NCBI GenBank assembly: GCA_003265685.1
Contig: KZ836109.1
Span: 25,654 to 89,653 of the forward strand
Length of the DNA: 64,000 nt
Origin: Piscinibacter caeni
Lineage (GTDB): Bacteria; Pseudomonadota; Gammaproteobacteria; Burkholderiales; Burkholderiaceae_C
Direction: 5' to 3'
The notes beneath the pieces were generated by a model. That model had not been told where the DNA came from, ran no database searches, and was given only the letters and a program-made list of their open reading frames with translations. The position numbers were made by a program, and so were the translations under genes. Shown here in pieces: positions 30,362-37,847 of this stretch. Every line of letters starts with the position of its first letter. The stretch's first letter is position 1.

Positions 30362-31012
30362 TCACCCCTGCGGCACCGGCTCCCTCAGGAAGATCTCCAC
30401 GCGCCGGTTCTGCGCCCGGCCGGACTCGCTGGCGTTGTCGGCCACCGGCTCGCGCGCGCCGTGGCCTTCGGTCTCGACACGCGCCGGCGCCACGCCGCGC
30501 GTGGCGAGGTAGTCGCGCACGCTCTGCGCGCGCTCCACCGACAGCGGGTTGTTGATCGCGTCGCTGCCGGTGCTGTCGGTGTGGCCGACGATGCGCACCC
30601 GCATGGCCGGGTCGAGGCCGGAGGCGAACTGGTCGAGCACCGGCCGCATCGCCGGCTTGATGGCGGCACGGCCGACGTCGAACGAGAAGTCGCTCGGCAC
30701 GTTGACCTTGAGCTGGTTGTCGGCGGTGCGGCTGACGTCGATGCCGGTGCCCTGCGTGGCCTGCTGCATGGCGGCGTGTTTCTCCTCCATGCGCTTGGAC
30801 CACAGGTTGCCGGCCACCGCGCCGATCGCGCCGCCGACCACCGCGCCGATGCCGGCCTTGCCGCCGGTGGCGGAGCTGAGTACCGCGCCGACGCCGGCGC
30901 CGATGCCGGCCCCGACCGCGGTGCCCTTCTGGCGTTCGCTCATGTTGGCGCAGCCGACCAGCAGCGCGGCGGCCAGCGCGACGGCGGTGACGGGGCGAAG
31001 ACGTTCTTGCAT
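30362..31012 (-). CDS. OmpA family lipoprotein with glycine-zipper (YiaD-like)
   Basis: A 216-residue outer-membrane lipoprotein. The N-terminus is a lipoprotein signal with lipobox LVGC (lipidated Cys at about residue 21), followed by a glycine-zipper region (GAGIGAGVGAV, GAVVGGAIGAVAGN; about 32-72) and a C-terminal OmpA peptidoglycan-binding domain (GHTDSTGSDAIN, QNRRVEIFL). This domain order is that of YiaD-type proteins, which tie the outer membrane to the cell wall. The start is supported by the ribosome-binding site GAGGAGAT. Confidence 0.9.
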   Translation of the reverse strand: MQERLRPVTAVALAAALLVGCANMSERQKGTAVGAGIGAGVGAVLSSATGGKAGIGAVVGGAIGAVAGNLWSKRMEEKHAAMQQATQGTGIDVSRTADNQLKVNVPSDFSFDVGRAAIKPAMRPVLDQFASGLDPAMRVRIVGHTDSTGSDAINNPLSVERAQSVRDYLATRGVAPARVETEGHGAREPVADNASESGRAQNRRVEIFLREPVPQG

Positions 31013-31101
31013 GCGGATCTCCTCGGGTGGGAACCCGTGATCGACCCGCCGGCGCGGCCCGGAGTTCGCCGCCCGGGCCGCCGGCAAGGTTTCCGGCTGT
31101 G

Positions 31102-32913
31102 TCAGACGGTGTCGGCGGATGCCGGCTGGTCGAACTGCAGCGCGGCCAGGCGCGCGTACAGCCCGCCGGCAGCCGCGAGCTGCGCATGCGTGCCGGTCTC
31201 CACGATGCGGCCGGCCTCCATCACGACGATGCGGTCGGCGCTCTGCACCGTGGCCAGCCGGTGCGCGATGACGAGCGTGGTGCGGTCCTTCATCGCCGCC
31301 TCGAGCGCGGCCTGCACCGCGCGCTCGCTCTCGGCGTCGAGCGCGCTGGTGGCCTCGTCGAGCAGCAGCAGCGGCGGATTCTTCAGGATCGCGCGTGCGA
31401 TGCTGATGCGCTGCCGCTGCCCGCCCGACAGCCGCACGCCGCGCTCGCCGAGGAAGGTCCGGTAGCCCTCGGGCAGGGCGCTGATGAAGTCGTGCGCGTA
31501 GGCCGCCTGCGCCGCGGCCATCACCTCCGCGTCGCTTGCCCCGGGCCGGCCGTAGCGGATGTTCTCCAGCGCGTCGGCGCTGAAGATCACGCTGTCCTGC
31601 GGCACGATGCCGATGCGGCCGCGCAGCTCCTCCAGCGCGGCCTCGCGCACCGGCACGCCGTCGAGCTCGATGCGCCCGGCGTTCGCGTCGTAGTAGCGCA
31701 GCAGCAGCTGGAACACGGTGGTCTTGCCGGCGCCGCTCGGGCCCACCAGCGCGACCGTCTCGCCCGGTTTCACGTCCAGCGTGAAGCCGTCCAGTGCCGC
31801 GTGCTGCGGGCGCGAGGGGTAGCGGAAGGTCACGCCGCGCAGTGCCAGCGACGAACCGCCGCGCGTGGGCGGCAGCGGCTTCGGGTCGGGCGGGGACTCG
31901 ATCGGCGAGCGCGCCGCGAGCAGTTCCATCAGCCGCTCGGTCGCGCCGGCGGCGCGCAGCAGATCGCCGTACACCTCGGACAGCACCGCCACCGAGCCGA
32001 TCAGGATGGTGACGAACACCACCGTCTGCGCCAGGTGGCCGGCGCTGGTCTTGCCGTCCAGCACCGATTGCGTGCCCTGGTACAGGCCCCACAGCAGCGC
32101 GCCGAAGGTGGCGGTGATGATGAAAGCGACCAGGAACGAGCGCACCCGCGTGCGGCGCCGCGCGGTGTCGAAGGCGTTCTCGGTGGCGGCGTCGAAGCGC
32201 TGCGCCTCGCGCGCCTCCTGCACGTAGCTCTGCACCACCGGCACCGCGTTCAGCACCTCGGCGGCGATCGCGCTGGAGTCGGCCACGCGGTCCTGGCTGG
32301 CGCGGCTGAGCTTGCGCACGCGCCGTCCCAGCCAGATGCTGGGCAGCACCACCAGCACCAGCGTGCCCAGCACCTGCGACATCACGTAGGGGTTGGTGAC
32401 GACCAGCATGCCGAGCGCGCCGATGCCCATCACCGTGTTGCGCAGGCCCATGCTGAGGCTGGAGCCCACGACCGTCTGCACCAGTGTCGTGTCGGTGGTC
32501 AGGCGCGAGATCACCTCGCCGGTCTGCGTGGTCTCGAAGAACTGCGGGCTCTGCCGCACCACGTGGGCGTAGACGGCGTTGCGCAGGTCGGCGGTGACGC
32601 GCTCGCCCAGCCAGGTGACCATGTAGAAGCGTGCCGCCGAGAACACCCCGAGCGCCGCGCCCACGCCGAACAGCGCGAAGAAGTGCCCGCGCAGCGCCAT
32701 CACGCGCGCGCCCGGGTCGCTCGCGACCAGGCCCTGGTCGATGAGCGACTTCAGCGCGATCGGGAAGGCCAGCGTGGCGAGCGCCGCCAGCACGAGGAAC
32801 AGCAGCGCGAGCGCGATGCGGGCGCGGTACGGGCGCAGGAAGGGCAGCAGGCCTGACAGCGAGCGCACCGGGCGCTTGTCGGCCGCGCCGGGGCGCGAGG
32901 AAGGGACAGCCAT
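31102..32913 (-). CDS. ABC half-transporter, fused membrane and ATPase domains (MsbA/BmrA type)
   Basis: A 603-residue exporter subunit that would act as a homodimer. Six membrane helices occupy about 30-330, and the ATPase domain about 360-590 with Walker A GPSGAGKTT, signature LSGGQRQR, Walker B LLLLDEATSALD and the H-loop IAHRL. Related proteins move lipids or hydrophobic drugs; the sequence alone does not tell which. It diverges from the marR-efflux operon, so the MarR protein might also affect it through the shared 126-base region. Confidence 0.9.
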   Translation of the reverse strand: MAVPSSRPGAADKRPVRSLSGLLPFLRPYRARIALALLFLVLAALATLAFPIALKSLIDQGLVASDPGARVMALRGHFFALFGVGAALGVFSAARFYMVTWLGERVTADLRNAVYAHVVRQSPQFFETTQTGEVISRLTTDTTLVQTVVGSSLSMGLRNTVMGIGALGMLVVTNPYVMSQVLGTLVLVVLPSIWLGRRVRKLSRASQDRVADSSAIAAEVLNAVPVVQSYVQEAREAQRFDAATENAFDTARRRTRVRSFLVAFIITATFGALLWGLYQGTQSVLDGKTSAGHLAQTVVFVTILIGSVAVLSEVYGDLLRAAGATERLMELLAARSPIESPPDPKPLPPTRGGSSLALRGVTFRYPSRPQHAALDGFTLDVKPGETVALVGPSGAGKTTVFQLLLRYYDANAGRIELDGVPVREAALEELRGRIGIVPQDSVIFSADALENIRYGRPGASDAEVMAAAQAAYAHDFISALPEGYRTFLGERGVRLSGGQRQRISIARAILKNPPLLLLDEATSALDAESERAVQAALEAAMKDRTTLVIAHRLATVQSADRIVVMEAGRIVETGTHAQLAAAGGLYARLAALQFDQPASADTV

Positions 32914-32983
32914 GGCCGGCGAGTCTAGGGGCGCGGCGCGAATACCCGCGTGCGCCGTCGGGATTTTGATGCCCGGTCAAAAT

Positions 32984-32995
32984 TTGCCTAGACAA
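32984..32995. promoter_or_regulatory. Candidate MarR operator upstream of the efflux operon
   Basis: TTGCCTAGACAA is a near-perfect 12-bp palindrome (one mismatched base pair) within an AT-rich patch (AAAATTTGCC...CAATAATTG). It is 45 bases before the marR start. The length and TTG...CAA half-sites are as expected for a MarR-dimer site, and MarR proteins usually repress their own operons. Binding is inferred, not seen. Confidence 0.55.
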
Positions 32996-33039
32996 TAATT
33001 GCTCAGGCCAGTATCGGGCCGGAGCCGAGGAGTGGCGCG

Positions 33040-33522
33040 ATGTCCGAATCGCCTTGTTTCTACGCGGGAGACCGCTACAACTTCAACGACAGCATCGGCC
33101 ACCGCCTGTTCGGCGTGATGATGATGTTCCGCCGCGAGGCCGATGCGCGCATGGCGCGCCACGGGCTGACCGACGCGCAGTGGAAGCCGCTGTGGATGAT
33201 CCAGTCCGGCCGCGCCACCACCGCCAACGAGCTGGCGCGCGAGTCGGGCATCGATGCCGGCGCGGTGACGCGCATGCTCGACCGGCTCGAGGCCAAGGGC
33301 CTGGTCGAGCGCCTGCGCTCCGAGAGCGACCGCCGCGTCGTGCACCTGAAGCTCACCGAGGCCGGCCAGGCCGCGGCAGCGCACATCCCGCACGTGCTGG
33401 CCTCGGTCAACAACGACTTCCTGCGCGGCTTCTCGGAACGTGACTTCCAGGCCCTGCGCAAGCTGCTCGACCGGATGGCCGACAACGGCCGCGCGCTGCA
33501 GGGCGCCGAGGAGGCGGCATGA
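33040..33522 (+). CDS. MarR family transcriptional regulator of the efflux operon
   Basis: A 160-residue winged-helix regulator with the MarR core (TDAQWKPLWMIQ, TANELARESGIDAGAVTRMLDRLEAKGLVER, ESDRRVVHLKLTEAG). It is the first gene of an operon with three efflux genes; its TGA overlaps the ATG of the next gene. Such regulators are released from DNA by phenolic or hydrophobic compounds, so the pump is probably induced by its substrates. GAGG upstream of the ATG is a plausible ribosome-binding site. Confidence 0.92.
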   Translation: MSESPCFYAGDRYNFNDSIGHRLFGVMMMFRREADARMARHGLTDAQWKPLWMIQSGRATTANELARESGIDAGAVTRMLDRLEAKGLVERLRSESDRRVVHLKLTEAGQAAAAHIPHVLASVNNDFLRGFSERDFQALRKLLDRMADNGRALQGAEEAA

Positions 33523-34913
33523 GGACCTCTCACCTCGCCGCACTCGCGGCCGCGGCCCTGCTGGCCGCCTGCGCATCGCCCGGGCCGCAGGCCACGCCGC
33601 GTGCGCTGCTCGAACCCGCCGCGCTCGGCGCCACCGGCGGCCAGGCGTCGTGGCCGGCCGAACGCTGGTGGACCGGCTGGCACGACGCGCAGCTCGACGC
33701 GCTGGTCGAGCGCGCGCTCGCCGGCCAGCCCAGCCTGCAGACTGCCGAGGCGCGTGTGCGCCAGGCGCGCGCCGCGGCCGATGCGGCCGGCGCGGCGCGT
33801 TCGCCGCAGGTGCGGCTGTCGGCCGACCTGAGCGACCAGCGCTTCACCGCCAACGGCCTGGTGCCGCCGCCGCTGGCCGGCAGCGTGGAATGGAACAACG
33901 ACGCCCGCCTCGGCGCGAGCTGGGAGCTCGACCTGTTCGGCCGCCAGCGCGCCGCGCTCGATGCGGCCATCGGCACCCTGCGTGCCGCCGAGGCGGATGC
34001 GCAGGCGGCGCGCGTGCTGCTGGCCGGCAACGTCGCGGCGGGCTGGTTCGGGCTGGCGCGGCTGGTCGAGAACCGCCGCCTCGCCGCCGAATCGCTGGAC
34101 CAGCGGCGCCAGATCCTCGCGCTCGTCGAGCAACGGGTCGGCGCCGGGCTGGACACGCAGGTCGAGCGGCGCCAGGCCGAGGGCCTGGTGGCGCAGACCG
34201 AGGTCGAGCTGCACACGCTGGACGAGCAGATCGGCCGTGCCCGCCACGCGTTGGCCGAACTCACCGGCCAGGGCCCGCAGGCGCTGGACGCTCTGGTGCC
34301 CATGCTCGCCGAGCTGCGCCCGGCGGCGCTGCCCGCGGCGCTGCCGGCCGAGCTGATCGGCCGCCGCGCCGACCTCGTCGCACAGCGCTGGCGGGTGGAT
34401 GCGGCGACGCACGGCGTGGCGCAGGCGCGTGCCGAGTTCTATCCGAACGTCAACCTGGTCGGCTTCGTCGGCCTGTCGAGCCTGGGGCTGGACAGGTTCC
34501 TGCAGGCCGGCTCGCGCACCTACGGCATCGGCCCCGCGCTGAGCCTGCCGATCCTCGACGGCGGCCGGCTGCGCGCCCAGCTCGCCACGCGCTCGGCCGA
34601 GGCCGATGCTGCGGTGGATGGCTACAACGCCGCGCTGCTGCGCGCCTTGCGCGAGGTGGCCGACGAGGTGACCACCTTGCAGACGCTGGAGCGCCAGCAG
34701 CGCGCGCAGGACGAGGCCACGGGGGCCGCCGAGGCCGCCGCGGATCTCGCATTGCAGCGCTACCGCGCCGGGCTCGGCAACTTCCTGACCGTGCTGACGG
34801 CCCAGACCAACGTGCTGACCCAGCGCCGCGCCGCAGCCGACCTGAAGGCGCGCCACCTGCTCGGCGAGGCCGCGCTGGCACGCGCGCTCGGCGGCGGCTG
34901 GCAAGAGGCCTGA
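33519..34913 (+). CDS. NodT-family outer-membrane efflux channel (lipoprotein)
   Basis: A 464-residue TolC-like channel. It starts with a lipoprotein signal and lipobox (ALLAACAS, Cys at about residue 20) and contains the two outer membrane efflux protein repeats; the segments SWELDLFGRQRAALDAA and RADLVAQRWRVDAATHGVAQARAEFYPNVNL are characteristic. It provides the outer-membrane exit for the EmrA/EmrB-like pair downstream. It overlaps marR by 4 bases. Confidence 0.92.
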   Translation: MRTSHLAALAAAALLAACASPGPQATPRALLEPAALGATGGQASWPAERWWTGWHDAQLDALVERALAGQPSLQTAEARVRQARAAADAAGAARSPQVRLSADLSDQRFTANGLVPPPLAGSVEWNNDARLGASWELDLFGRQRAALDAAIGTLRAAEADAQAARVLLAGNVAAGWFGLARLVENRRLAAESLDQRRQILALVEQRVGAGLDTQVERRQAEGLVAQTEVELHTLDEQIGRARHALAELTGQGPQALDALVPMLAELRPAALPAALPAELIGRRADLVAQRWRVDAATHGVAQARAEFYPNVNLVGFVGLSSLGLDRFLQAGSRTYGIGPALSLPILDGGRLRAQLATRSAEADAAVDGYNAALLRALREVADEVTTLQTLERQQRAQDEATGAAEAAADLALQRYRAGLGNFLTVLTAQTNVLTQRRAAADLKARHLLGEAALARALGGGWQEA

Positions 34914-34947
34914 ACGGGCCCGACGAAGAACCAAGAGGACACACCCC

Positions 34948-36204
34948 ATGAGCGACCCGATTCCCTCTTCCGCCCCCGCCGTGCCGGCCGCGCGCCGCAA
35001 GCCGGCGCTGATCGCGGTGGCCGCCGCCACGCTGCTGGCGGGTGCCGCCTACGGCGCCTGGTGGGCCCTGGTGCTGCGCCACCACGAGGCCACCGACAAC
35101 GCCTACGTGCAGGCGCCGGTGGTGCAGATCACGCCGCAGGTCGGCGGCACCGTGCTGGCGGTGCTGGCCGACGACACCGACGTCGTCAAGGCCGGCGCGC
35201 CGCTGGTGCGGCTCGACCCGTCCGACGCCAAGCTCGCGCTCGAGCGCGCCGAGGCCCAGCTGGCGCAGACGGTGCGCGAGGTGCGCACGCTGTACGCCAA
35301 CAACGGCACGCTGGCCGCGACGATCCGCCAGCGCGAGGCCGACGTGCTGCGCGCGCAGTCCGAGGTGGCGCGCGCGAACGACGACGTCATGCGCCGCCGC
35401 CCGCTGGCGCAAAGCGGCGCAGTCGGCGGCGAGGAGATGAAACACGCCGAGGCGACGCTGGCGAGTGCGCAGTCGGCGCTGGCCGCCGCGCAGGGCGCGC
35501 TGGCCGCGGCACGCGAACAGGCCGCGAGCAACCAGGCGCTGACCGAGGGCACGCGCGTCGAGACGCACCCGAACGTCGAACGCGCCGCCGCCGCGGTGCG
35601 CGAGGCCTGGCTGGCGCTGCAGCGCACCGAGCTGCCGGCGCCGCTGGACGGCCAGGTCGCCAAGCGCAGCGTGCAGGTCGGCCAGCGTGTGGCTGCCGGC
35701 ACGCCGCTGATGACGGTGATCCCGCTCGACCAGGTCTGGGTCGAGGCCAACTTCAAGGAAGTGCAGCTGCGCCGCATGCGCATCGGCCAGCCGGTCAAGC
35801 TGACCGCCGACCTGTACGGCAGCAAGGTCGAGTACGACGGCCGCATCGCCGGCCTGGGCGCGGGCACCGGCGCGGCCTTCGCGCTGCTGCCGGCGCAGAA
35901 CGCGACCGGCAACTGGATCAAGGTGGTGCAGCGCGTGCCGGTGCGTGTGGAGCTGGATGCGAAGCAGCTCGCCGCGCACCCGCTGCGTGTGGGCCTGTCG
36001 ATGGAGGCGACCGTCGACGTGGGCGACGACGGCGGCGCGCCGCTGCTCGGCCAGGCCGTCTCGCGCAGCCAGGTCACGACCGCCTTCGAGCCCTCGGTCG
36101 CCGAGGCCGACCGGATCGTGCAGCAGATCATCGCCGGCAACCTCGGCCGGCCGGTGGTGCACGCCGCGGCCTCGGGCGTCGCGCTGGCCGCGCCGCTGCA
36201 CTGA
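34948..36204 (+). CDS. HlyD/EmrA-type membrane fusion protein
   Basis: A 418-residue periplasmic adaptor with one N-terminal membrane helix (about 22-42), the biotinyl-lipoyl-like segment TDNAYVQAPVVQITPQVGGTV, a long coiled-coil hairpin (about 95-210) and the barrel segment WVEANFKEVQLRRMRIGQPV. It bridges the inner-membrane pump and the outer-membrane channel of the same operon. AGAGGA lies upstream of the ATG. The C-terminal 60 residues are longer than in E. coli EmrA. Confidence 0.92.
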   Translation: MSDPIPSSAPAVPAARRKPALIAVAAATLLAGAAYGAWWALVLRHHEATDNAYVQAPVVQITPQVGGTVLAVLADDTDVVKAGAPLVRLDPSDAKLALERAEAQLAQTVREVRTLYANNGTLAATIRQREADVLRAQSEVARANDDVMRRRPLAQSGAVGGEEMKHAEATLASAQSALAAAQGALAAAREQAASNQALTEGTRVETHPNVERAAAAVREAWLALQRTELPAPLDGQVAKRSVQVGQRVAAGTPLMTVIPLDQVWVEANFKEVQLRRMRIGQPVKLTADLYGSKVEYDGRIAGLGAGTGAAFALLPAQNATGNWIKVVQRVPVRVELDAKQLAAHPLRVGLSMEATVDVGDDGGAPLLGQAVSRSQVTTAFEPSVAEADRIVQQIIAGNLGRPVVHAAASGVALAAPLH

Positions 36205-36214
36205 AAGGTTCCCG

Positions 36215-37813
36215 ATGAGTGCCGTTCTCGACGCGCGCGACGCGCCGCCGGCGCCGCCTGCGCCACCCCGCGCACCGGTGGCGTTTCCGCCACTCGATGG
36301 GTCGGCGCGCGTGCTCGGCACGCTGGCGCTGTCGCTCGCCACGTTCATGAACGTGCTCGACTCGTCGATCGCGAACGTGTCGATCCCCGCCATCGCCGGC
36401 GACATGGGCGTCAGCCCGGCGCAGGGCACCTGGGTCATCACCTCGTTCGGCGTGGCCAACGCGATCTCGGTGCCGCTGACCGGCTGGCTGACGCAGCGCT
36501 TCGGCCAGGTGCGGCTGTTCGTCGCCAGCGTGCTGCTGTTCGTGATCACGTCGTGGCTGTGCGGCCTCGCGCCGACCATCGAATCGCTGATCTTCTTCCG
36601 CGTGCTGCAGGGCCTGGTGGCCGGGCCGATGATCCCGCTGTCGCAGACGCTGCTGCTGGCGAGCTACCCGCCCGCGAAGGCCGGCATGGCGATGGCGCTG
36701 TGGGCGATGACCACGCTGGTCGCGCCGGTGATGGGCCCGCTGCTGGGCGGCTGGATCACCGACAACATCGCCTGGCCGTGGATCTTCTACATCAACGTGC
36801 CGGTGGGCCTGGTGTCGGCGCTGCTGACCTGGTCGATCTACCGCAGCCGCGACCCCGGCCCGCGCCGTGTGCCGCTGGACGGCGTGGGCCTCGGCCTGCT
36901 GGTGCTGTGGGTCGGCGCGCTGCAGGTCATGATCGACAAGGGCAAGGAGCTCGACTGGTTCGCCTCCACGCAGATCGTCGCGCTGGCGGTCACGGCGGTG
37001 GTCGCGTTCGCGTTCTTCCTCGCCTGGGAGCTGACCGAGCGCCACCCGATCGTCAACCTGCGCCTGTTCGCGCGGCGCAACTTCGCGCTCGGCAGCCTCG
37101 CGCTTTCGCTCGCCTACGGGCTGTTCTTCGGCAACGTGGTGCTGCTGCCGCTGTGGCTGCAGCAGTACATGGGCTACACGGCCACCTGGGCCGGCCTCGC
37201 GATGGCGCCGGTCGGGCTGCTGGCGATCGTGCTCTCGCCGTGGGTCGGCAAGAACGTCTCGCGCATCGACCCGCGCAAGCTCGCCACGGTCGCCTTCCTC
37301 GGCTTCGCGCTGGTGCTGTGGATGCGCTCGCGCTTCGACACGCAGTCGCCGTTCGCCACCATCCTCGTGCCGACCGTGCTGCAGGGCGCGGCGATGGCGT
37401 TCTTCTTCATCCCGCTGCAGGCGATCGTCTTCAGCGGCCTGAAGCCCGAGCAGATGCCGGCCGCGGCGGGGATGTCGAATTTCGTGCGCATCACCGCGGG
37501 GGCGTTCGGCACCTCGATCTTCACCACGCTGTGGGAGGACCGCGCGGTGCTGCACCATGCGCAGCTGGTCGAGCGTGTGGACGCCGGCAACCTCGCCGCG
37601 ACGCAGGCCTTCGCCCAGCTCGAGGCCGGCGGCCTGAGCGCCGGGCAGGTGCGCGCGACGATCACGCGCCTGGTCGACCAGCAGGCCTACACGGTGGCGG
37701 CGACCGACCTGTTCCTGGTCTCGTCGGTGCTGTTCCTGGTGCTGATCGGCGCGGTGTGGCTGACGCGGCCGCGCGGCGCCGCCGCAGCGGCCGACGCCGG
37801 CGGGGCGCACTGA
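36215..37813 (+). CDS. DHA2-family MFS drug efflux pump (EmrB type)
   Basis: A 532-residue, 14-helix proton-driven exporter. Marks of the DHA2 group are LDSSIANVSIPAIAGD in helix 1, GWLTQRFGQVRLF as motif A and GPLLGGWITDNIAWPWIFYINVPVG as motif C. With the channel and adaptor genes it forms a tripartite pump able to expel hydrophobic toxicants across both membranes. The start ATG 36215 lies 10 bases after the adaptor stop with AAAGG as ribosome-binding site. The gene converges on the TIR-STAND gene. Confidence 0.93.
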   Translation: MSAVLDARDAPPAPPAPPRAPVAFPPLDGSARVLGTLALSLATFMNVLDSSIANVSIPAIAGDMGVSPAQGTWVITSFGVANAISVPLTGWLTQRFGQVRLFVASVLLFVITSWLCGLAPTIESLIFFRVLQGLVAGPMIPLSQTLLLASYPPAKAGMAMALWAMTTLVAPVMGPLLGGWITDNIAWPWIFYINVPVGLVSALLTWSIYRSRDPGPRRVPLDGVGLGLLVLWVGALQVMIDKGKELDWFASTQIVALAVTAVVAFAFFLAWELTERHPIVNLRLFARRNFALGSLALSLAYGLFFGNVVLLPLWLQQYMGYTATWAGLAMAPVGLLAIVLSPWVGKNVSRIDPRKLATVAFLGFALVLWMRSRFDTQSPFATILVPTVLQGAAMAFFFIPLQAIVFSGLKPEQMPAAAGMSNFVRITAGAFGTSIFTTLWEDRAVLHHAQLVERVDAGNLAATQAFAQLEAGGLSAGQVRATITRLVDQQAYTVAATDLFLVSSVLFLVLIGAVWLTRPRGAAAAADAGGAH

Positions 37814-37847
37814 GCCGGTCCGGCCGGCCCGGAGGGCCCGGCACGCC

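Noticed and set aside
29206..31012. Prophage or integrative-element remnant around the ImmA/IrrE gene
   Set aside because: No integrase, repressor, attachment-site repeat or structural gene was found; only the protease gene and lower GC support transfer.
37814..37847. Terminator between the efflux pump gene and the TIR-STAND gene
   Set aside because: GC-rich inverted sequence is present but bulged and has no T tract; not convincing enough to annotate.
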